DNA of 11,999 nucleotides from Candidatus Latescibacterota bacterium (lineage in GTDB: Bacteria; Latescibacterota; UBA2968; UBA8231). The notes under the pieces are model-generated. The model was not told the DNA's origin. It saw nothing but the letters and a program-made list of their open reading frames with translations, and made no database searches. How positions within the stretch are numbered: the stretch's first letter is position 1; every line of letters begins with the position of its first letter. The DNA lies in NCBI GenBank assembly GCA_003529325.1, contig DPVW01000242.1, forward strand, positions 1 through 11,999, in the 5' to 3' direction. This document shows, one piece after another, positions 7,265-11,999 of this stretch. A program made the translations under genes and the position numbers.

Positions 7265-8962
7265 TCAGCTTTGCAGGATCCGGCGAATCGTCGGCTCGAG
7301 TCCGTCCGCCATGCGTAGGAATCCCAGATCGGTAGGGTGGGTGCCATCGACGCTGCACTCGTGAAAGTCGGGACCGCCTAACAGACCATCGCCAGAGAGA
7401 AAATGCAACTCCCCGTCTCCTTCGCTGCTGAGTTGCTCCACTACCTGCTGCTGCGCGACGGCGCGCTCCTGTCGCCGGCTAACCGCGGCTGGGTTCCAGG
7501 CCTCCGTGGCAGAAGGTGGGCGCGAGAGGACGAGGATCGGTGTCGTGGCGTGACGCTGGCGCAAGATATCGATGAACACCGGTAGGGTTCGTGCCAGGTG
7601 CGCGGCATCCGGACAGTTGGCGTCATAATCCAACACGAAGAGGCTGCATTCCTCCACGAGGGCGATCGACTCTGCAACTTCGGGTTCTCCCCGGCCGCTG
7701 CCGGAGAAGCCCATGTTGATACAGGATGCCTGCAGCCTCCGACTGAGGATGGCGGGATAGGCCATGCCCGGTCGGGTGGCGCAACCGCCCTGGGTGATGG
7801 ACGTGCCATAGAACAGGATTGGCCCGAGTTCGCGAGGCGCCGGTGGCGCCAGTTCTGCGTCTGCATCGAGACCCACCTCCACCCGTCGCACCCCCTGGTA
7901 GAGTGGGAAGTGCAGCGTCAGGTCGCGCCATTCGGATTCGCCCTGGGCGAAAAGTTGGGCCTCGTAAGTGAGTTGCCTGTGGTCGTATTTGGCGACACCG
8001 GCAAAGGACTCCGTAGCCGGCGCCCCCACGTATAGATCAAAGCCGCACTGCCCTGTGGCGGGCATGTGATTCATGCCGGCGCGCCCTGCCAGTTCGACCC
8101 GTACCGCCACTCGTCTGCTGTTACTGCGCAGACGAATGAGCCCACCCGCCGTGTGGTTTGCCAGGCCATCCACCGCTTCGGGCAGAGGTCGGGGAGGCTT
8201 GGCCGGCATGCGACGATACAGGTGGTCTTCCTCGAACCAGCAAAATCCACTCAGTTCCAGCGGCGCCTCGTCCGGTGGGTGCCAACCAAGACCATCACCG
8301 GCAGGTTCCGAACTTCGCATGTTGTTGTCGTAGCGACCCGCATCGATACCGGATGTAGTCGGCCGTTCGGTGACGGGGACGACGACCTCCGGCAGTGGCG
8401 CCTTGCTACCCCCTCGGGCCTGGGCTTCGAGCAATTCATCGATATCGGCATATGGGTAAATCGTCGGCGCTCCTGCCGCAGGCAGGCCTCCTGTGTCCGC
8501 CGTGGGCCCATAGGTGCTGTGCAGGTCTCGGTTCAGCATGCGCAGCAGATACGTGAGTTGACCGCGATGGTGGGCGGAATGGGAGATACGCCGCATCAGG
8601 ACCCAGGCGCGCGAACGGTCCACGTCAAAAAAAGTGGCCGTCTCCCCCCACCAATCATCATTCTGGGCGCGCAACTCCTCCCGTCGCCGCGCGGAATCGT
8701 CGGCGTAACAACGCAGGAAGGCGAGACGCATCTCTTCGTCAGGCAGGGGGGATGCGCCCACGTCGATTCCCAGGATGTTGCAGAACCAGAGATTCTCGCT
8801 GATACACTGGTGGATCATCTGCTCCAGCAAGCTGCGCCCGCGCTGATCGACCGCATGGGGACGCGTCGGCAGATCGTCGTCGTCGAACATGGACCAGACG
8901 CTGAGTGTTTTCAGACGCTCCGTATCGTAGGTATCGACAAGAAATTCATATGTGGAGGGCAC
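7265..8962 (-). CDS. DinB-like / GxDLY / SGNH-hydrolase fusion protein
   Basis: A 565-residue protein with three domains. Residues about 1-150 look like a DinB/YfiT four-helix bundle: His51 in LLEQMIHQCISENLWF, then His128 and His132 in ISHSAHHRGQLTYLLRMLN give the three-histidine metal pattern of that superfamily. After a loose linker rich in Pro, Gly and Asp (about 150-235), residues about 236-370 form a beta-rich domain containing GFDLYV (308-312), the GxDLY signature usually found in front of certain SGNH hydrolases. Residues about 378-565 are the SGNH/GDSL hydrolase: Ser388 in FYGTSITQGG, Gly418 in NMGFSGSG, Asn449 in DYDANCPD, and Asp539/His542 in DGTHPTDLGF. The catalytic set is therefore complete and predicts esterase or deacetylase activity. 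The start is GTG at 8962 with AAGGA at 8968-8972 on the complementary strand. There is no signal peptide. Joining the metal-bundle and esterase parts in one chain is unusual as far as I recall. Confidence 0.85.
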   Translation of the reverse strand: MPSTYEFLVDTYDTERLKTLSVWSMFDDDDLPTRPHAVDQRGRSLLEQMIHQCISENLWFCNILGIDVGASPLPDEEMRLAFLRCYADDSARRREELRAQNDDWWGETATFFDVDRSRAWVLMRRISHSAHHRGQLTYLLRMLNRDLHSTYGPTADTGGLPAAGAPTIYPYADIDELLEAQARGGSKAPLPEVVVPVTERPTTSGIDAGRYDNNMRSSEPAGDGLGWHPPDEAPLELSGFCWFEEDHLYRRMPAKPPRPLPEAVDGLANHTAGGLIRLRSNSRRVAVRVELAGRAGMNHMPATGQCGFDLYVGAPATESFAGVAKYDHRQLTYEAQLFAQGESEWRDLTLHFPLYQGVRRVEVGLDADAELAPPAPRELGPILFYGTSITQGGCATRPGMAYPAILSRRLQASCINMGFSGSGRGEPEVAESIALVEECSLFVLDYDANCPDAAHLARTLPVFIDILRQRHATTPILVLSRPPSATEAWNPAAVSRRQERAVAQQQVVEQLSSEGDGELHFLSGDGLLGGPDFHECSVDGTHPTDLGFLRMADGLEPTIRRILQS

Positions 8963-8970
8963 GTGTGTCC

Positions 8971-9026
8971 TTTTTCAGAAAGACAGAAACAAACGGGGGA
9001 CTCGCGTCGCATTTCGCGAGTCCCCC
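8971..9026 (-). terminator. Strong hairpin terminator after the redoxin gene
   Basis: GGGGGACTCGCG (8995-9006) and CGCGAGTCCCCC (9015-9026) form a perfect 12-bp stem with an 8-base loop. Read on the minus strand, the hairpin lies 25 bp after the redoxin stop and is followed by a T-rich but interrupted tail (8971-8994) ending near the Shine-Dalgarno of the next gene. It most likely ends the redoxin transcript. Because the next gene starts only 32 bp further on, it could instead act as a partial terminator or an mRNA stabiliser between two co-transcribed genes. Confidence 0.75.
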
Positions 9027-9051
9027 GGACGGATCGTGCTCTGGTTAGTTG

Positions 9052-9666
9052 TCAGTTGGCGTACTTGACCGAGCAGCCGTATGGGGCCGATGTCTTCTGC
9101 GTGATTTCTACGCCAGACAGACAATAATCGAGGGCCTCGGCAACGTAGTTGGTCGCTTTGGGAATGTCGGCGACGTTGGCGGACTTGATATTGTCGATGC
9201 CCCCGGCGTAGACCAACTTGCCCTCGGGACTGATGACGAACATGTGCGGTGTCGTGCGGGCACCGTATAGTTTGCCCACCTTTCCGTCTGGATCCAACAG
9301 ATACGCCGTGTGTGCCGACTTCTCTTTCGACAACTGCGCCTGCAATGCGTCGCTTTCGTAGTAACCTTGCTTGCCGACAGCCGATGAAGAGATCGACAGC
9401 CAGACGACACCACTGTCTGTGTATGTTTGCTGCAGACTCTGCATGTTGCCACTATCGTAATGTTTGCGCACGAAGGGGCAGCCGAAGTTCACCCATTCCA
9501 GGACGACGTGCTTGCCCTTAAAATCTGAGAGCTTGTATGTCTTGCCATCGGCGGCGGTCAGTTGGAAATCGGGAGCGCTCTCGTCAACGGCTGCAATCGA
9601 TGCCCACGCAGCAGTGGCGCAGGCGAGACAGAGAGCAAGGGACAGTAGGCGGTGGAAACGAGTCAT
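9052..9666 (-). CDS. Exported redoxin/AhpC-TSA family thioredoxin-fold protein
   Basis: A 204-residue thioredoxin-fold protein with a probable Sec signal peptide: MTRFHR, a hydrophobic stretch LLSLALCLACATAA, and a likely cut after AWA at about residue 22. The mature part begins with the redoxin pattern SAPDFQLTAADGKTYKLSDF. The active-site loop is NFGCPFVRKHYDSGNMQ, with the single Cys63 followed by Pro and no resolving Cys two residues on. The family's cis-Pro is at TTPHMF (Pro140). Two further cysteines, Cys182 and Cys198 (YGCSVKY), lie near the C-terminus, and the latter type of ending is common in this subfamily. It is likely a periplasmic peroxidase or thiol reductase, substrate unknown. 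ATG 9666 has GGAG seven bases upstream. It diverges from the GHL10-type gene, and its own transcript probably stops at the hairpin at 8995-9026. Confidence 0.9.
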   Translation of the reverse strand: MTRFHRLLSLALCLACATAAWASIAAVDESAPDFQLTAADGKTYKLSDFKGKHVVLEWVNFGCPFVRKHYDSGNMQSLQQTYTDSGVVWLSISSSAVGKQGYYESDALQAQLSKEKSAHTAYLLDPDGKVGKLYGARTTPHMFVISPEGKLVYAGGIDNIKSANVADIPKATNYVAEALDYCLSGVEITQKTSAPYGCSVKYAN

Positions 9667-9770
9667 TTGGGGGCTCCGGACGAAGTCGGGTCTTGGTACA
9701 CCGTAGTTCCGAACATAATCGATTCAGGGTCGCCTGCGAAAGGGTTGCGATGCAAAGGGGAGATGGAAGG
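9667..9770. promoter_or_regulatory. Divergent intergenic region between redoxin and GHL10-type genes
   Basis: Both flanking genes read outward from this 104-bp gap, so it should hold both promoters. On the plus strand, CATAAT at 9714-9719 is a near-consensus -10 hexamer, with only a weak -35 (TCTTGG at 9691-9696, 17 bp away). I see no clear minus-strand promoter and no obvious operator dyad. Confidence 0.35.
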
Positions 9771-10796
9771 ATGAAGAACTGGTGCTGGTTGAACCTGGGA
9801 CGAGCAAGGACTGAGCAGGAGTGGAAAGCAATCTTCAGACGCATGCGGGAAGCCGGCGTCCACGCGATCCTGCCCGAAGTGTTCAACAACCATGAAGCCT
9901 GGTGGGGGAGTGATCATCTGCCGGTGGCCGAAGCCTTGTTGGAGCGCTTGATCCCATTGGCGCACGAGGCGGATCTGGAGATCCACGCCTGGATGCACAC
10001 AATGACATGCAATATTGCCGAGATCTACGACGCCCACCCCGACTGGTACGACGTGAGTCGCCGGGGCGATTCGGCGGCGGTGAAACCGGCCTACGTCGAC
10101 TACTACAAGTTTCTCTGCCCGTCGCGGCCCGAAGTACATGATTTTCTTAAACGTCGGGTGGCAGAGTTGGCCGCTCTCGATGGACTCGATGGAATCCATC
10201 TGGACTACATTCGCTTTCCCGATGTAATCCTCGCCGAGGCTCTACAGCCGAAGTACGATATCGTTCAGGATCGCGAGTATCCGGAATACGACTACTGCTA
10301 CTGTGAGGTCTGTCGTGACGCCTTCAGATCCGCATCAGGCGTTGACATCACCGCCGTGGAGGAGCCCGCCGACAACGAAGAGTGGCGCCAGTTTCGCTAC
10401 GACCGCATCACCCGCCTGGTAAACGACATTCTCGCCCCCATTGGCCGTGCCGCCGGCAAACAGGTGACAGCAGCGGTTTTTCCCAACTGGCGGCATGTGC
10501 GCCAGGAGTGGCATGTGTGGCATGTCGATGCCGTGTTGCCCATGCTGTATCAGTCATTCTACAACGAGCAGATCGCCTGGGTTGGCGGGCAATGCAAGGC
10601 AGGTATCGAGCGTATGCAGCGGAAGGGGGGGAGCAAGCCCCTGTACAGTGGGCTTTTCATCCCCGCCCTGGATCCTGCTCAGCTAAGCGAAGCGATTCAG
10701 GTGTCGCGCGCCGCCGGCGCCGCCGGGGTGTCGCTTTTCAACTTTGAGTCGATGACGCCGGAGCATTGGCAGGCTTTCACCACAGCGACGGTGTGA
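9771..10796 (+). CDS. GHL10-type glycosyl-hydrolase-like TIM-barrel protein
   Basis: A 341-residue protein matching the pattern of the 'glycosyl hydrolase-like 10' group. It opens with a strand-helix unit at MKNWCWLNLG, then REAGVHAILPEVFNN, then DLEIHAWMHTM, where a long helix follows. The hallmark is GLDGIHLDYIRFPD at about 138-151, with Asp145 at the strand end where the group keeps its conserved acid. Further barrel strands are VTAAVFPNW, HVDAVLPMLYQSFY and AAGVSLFNFESM. Three cysteines (176, 178, 181) form a CxCxxC group in YCYCEVCRDAF, possibly a metal site or structural. Related proteins are thought to act on glycans, but activity for this one is inferred only. ATG 9771 is preferred because AAGGGGAG (9755-9762) is well spaced. 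ATG 9750 would add seven residues, and the frame is open to 9537 without family character. No signal peptide is visible. The gene converges on the amidohydrolase gene, 17 bp apart. Confidence 0.8.
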   Translation: MKNWCWLNLGRARTEQEWKAIFRRMREAGVHAILPEVFNNHEAWWGSDHLPVAEALLERLIPLAHEADLEIHAWMHTMTCNIAEIYDAHPDWYDVSRRGDSAAVKPAYVDYYKFLCPSRPEVHDFLKRRVAELAALDGLDGIHLDYIRFPDVILAEALQPKYDIVQDREYPEYDYCYCEVCRDAFRSASGVDITAVEEPADNEEWRQFRYDRITRLVNDILAPIGRAAGKQVTAAVFPNWRHVRQEWHVWHVDAVLPMLYQSFYNEQIAWVGGQCKAGIERMQRKGGSKPLYSGLFIPALDPAQLSEAIQVSRAAGAAGVSLFNFESMTPEHWQAFTTATV

Positions 10797-10813
10797 GGGC
10801 ATGGTGACCGGCA

Positions 10814-11999
10814 CTAGTCCCATGGTCGGACGAAACGTCCAGGCCTGGCGCCCGTATGCTCGCCATCACGCACGACCTGGGCGCCATTTACCCAAACGTG
10901 ATGCACACCGGAGGACAGTTGGTGTGGTTCCTCGAACGTGGCGTGATCGGTGATGGTTTCGGGATCAAAAACGACTACATCGGCGAACATATTTTCCCGC
11001 AGCAGACCACGGTGGCGAAGGCCCAGACGATCGGCGACGGCTGACGTCATCTTGCGCACGGCGTCCTCCAGGGACAGTGCGCCCTCTGCACGAACATAAC
11101 GGCCGAGGACACGCGGGTAGGTACCATAACCACGTGGGTGCACGGGGCCAAAGGGTTTGCCCCAAATCGGATCATAACCACCGGCATCGGTAGAGATCTT
11201 GATCCAGGGCTGCTGCAACTGCATGTGCAGGTTGTCCTCGGTCATAGAGAAGTAGATGGTGCTGATCGATTGACGTTCGGACAGCACCAGGTCGCAGACG
11301 GTGTCGAACCAGTCCTGCCCTCGCATGCGGCAGATCTCTGACAGCTTCCGGCCCACATACTGCTGGTTTTGGGGCAGCTTGAAGCCGATGGGCATGACAC
11401 CATCCTGCCCATGCTGGTTGACCATGGCCTCCCAGTGGCCATCCGGTTGGGTGACGGCGGCACGGATGCGGGCACGCTGCGTCGGATCCTGCAGATTCTC
11501 GTACAACTTGCCACCGGCCATCGCCCACGGTGGCAGTACCGAGGTCAGACCCGTTCCCGAGGCGGCATAGGGGTACATATCCGCGGTCACGTCGAGGCCA
11601 CCAGTGCGGGCCGCTTCGATTCGTTCGATGACCCGTGGCATCTTGTCCCAGTTGTCTTTTCCCGATGCCTTCAGGTGGTAGATCTCCACGGGCACATCGG
11701 CGCGCAGGCCGATCTCGAAAGCTTCGTCCAGGGCGCTGAAGATCCCCGCTGCTTCGGAACGCAGATGGGTGATGTAGGTACCGTCGTATTGACCGACCAC
11801 CTCGCAGACATCGATGATTTCGTCCACGTCAGCGTAACAATCGGGTGGATAGATGAGGGCATAGGAGGCCCCGAAGGCGCCATCTTCCATGGCCTGTGCC
11901 ATGACGCGGCGCATCCTGTCGCGCTCGGAGCTGGTCGCCGCACTATCGTCCATGCCCTTGGCTGTCTTGCGCAGTGTCCCGCCACCGAGATAGGACCCT
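10814..11999 (-). CDS. N-acyl-D-amino-acid deacylase (D-aminoacylase) family amidohydrolase, 5' end outside window
   Basis: The frame is open to the window edge, so the start and the N-terminal metal ligands are missing. Upstream of an internal Met at 11953 it still reads SYLGGGTLRKTAKG, similar to the region after the GHGT block in this family. The visible 394 residues carry the family's order. RVMAQAMEDGAFGASYALIY is followed by THLRSE and then YHLKASGKDNW. The two histidines lie 30 residues apart, like His220/His250 of D-aminoacylase as I recall it. Next come GGLDVTADMYPYAASGTG and STDAGGYD, whose Asp is the likely catalytic base. The C-terminal end ENMFADVVVFDPETI, then VHHVWVNGAQVVRDGEHTGARPGR, is typical of the composite beta domain. 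Such zinc enzymes release D-amino acids or act on related N-acyl or dipeptide substrates. The exact substrate is unknown. There is no terminator in the 17 bp before the convergent gene. Confidence 0.88.
   Translation of the reverse strand, partial: GSYLGGGTLRKTAKGMDDSAATSSERDRMRRVMAQAMEDGAFGASYALIYPPDCYADVDEIIDVCEVVGQYDGTYITHLRSEAAGIFSALDEAFEIGLRADVPVEIYHLKASGKDNWDKMPRVIERIEAARTGGLDVTADMYPYAASGTGLTSVLPPWAMAGGKLYENLQDPTQRARIRAAVTQPDGHWEAMVNQHGQDGVMPIGFKLPQNQQYVGRKLSEICRMRGQDWFDTVCDLVLSERQSISTIYFSMTEDNLHMQLQQPWIKISTDAGGYDPIWGKPFGPVHPRGYGTYPRVLGRYVRAEGALSLEDAVRKMTSAVADRLGLRHRGLLRENMFADVVVFDPETITDHATFEEPHQLSSGVHHVWVNGAQVVRDGEHTGARPGRFVRPWD

Noticed and set aside
7598..9127. Plus-strand frames of 145 and 353 codons opposite the SGNH fusion gene
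   Set aside because: They are antisense shadows; the longer one runs across the hairpin at 8995-9026 and into the redoxin gene, and neither shows a domain.
9537..9770. Upstream extension of the GHL10-type gene back to 9537
   Set aside because: It overlaps the opposite-strand redoxin gene and its signal peptide, is rich in Arg and Gln, and the ATG at 9771 has a better ribosome binding site.

Overview
The window is GC-rich (roughly 60% by eye), densely coded bacterial DNA with ten protein genes, one of them cut by the right edge, and one broken small gene. It holds no mobile element, CRISPR array, tRNA or rRNA. The gene types are a CaiB/BaiF CoA-transferase, an FG-GAP-type propeller protein, two TIM-barrel glycosidase-like proteins, a DinB-SGNH fusion, a periplasmic redoxin and a D-aminoacylase-type amidohydrolase. 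This set recalls genomes of uncultured heterotrophs such as Latescibacterota, Poribacteria or Planctomycetota. That is an impression from gene content, not a placement. The signal peptide on the redoxin and the zinc-free L33 fit a Gram-negative-type bacterium.

Layout, left to right. (1) 106-2150, plus strand: a two-gene unit of a class III CoA-transferase and a crotonase-family hydratase, together a likely CoA-ester catabolic module. (2) 2151-6942, minus strand: an EamA-type transporter (6025-6942), an unassigned TIM-barrel protein (4531-5928) and a jelly-roll plus beta-propeller protein (2151-4172). A 358-bp gap separates the last two. It contains the frameshifted remains of a small plus-strand gene (about 4208-4464) followed by a good intrinsic terminator. 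(3) 7022-7183, plus strand: rpmG (ribosomal protein L33) as a stand-alone unit with its own terminator. (4) 7265-9666, minus strand: a redoxin with a signal peptide, a strong hairpin terminator, then a three-domain DinB/GxDLY/SGNH protein starting with GTG. (5) 9771-10796, plus strand: a GHL10-type glycosidase-like protein. (6) 10814-11999, minus strand: an N-acyl-D-amino-acid deacylase family amidohydrolase, 5' end missing.

How the genes may work together. The transporter, the two TIM-barrel proteins, the propeller protein, the SGNH esterase and the D-aminoacylase suggest handling of modified sugars or peptidoglycan-like material. Each assignment is only at family level and no complete pathway is visible. 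Most of these proteins lack a recognisable signal peptide, so as annotated they would act in the cytoplasm. The points most worth a second look are the DinB-GxDLY-SGNH fusion, the broken small gene with an intact terminator, and the dyad that overlaps the Shine-Dalgarno of the first gene. I did not find a convincing wholly new system.
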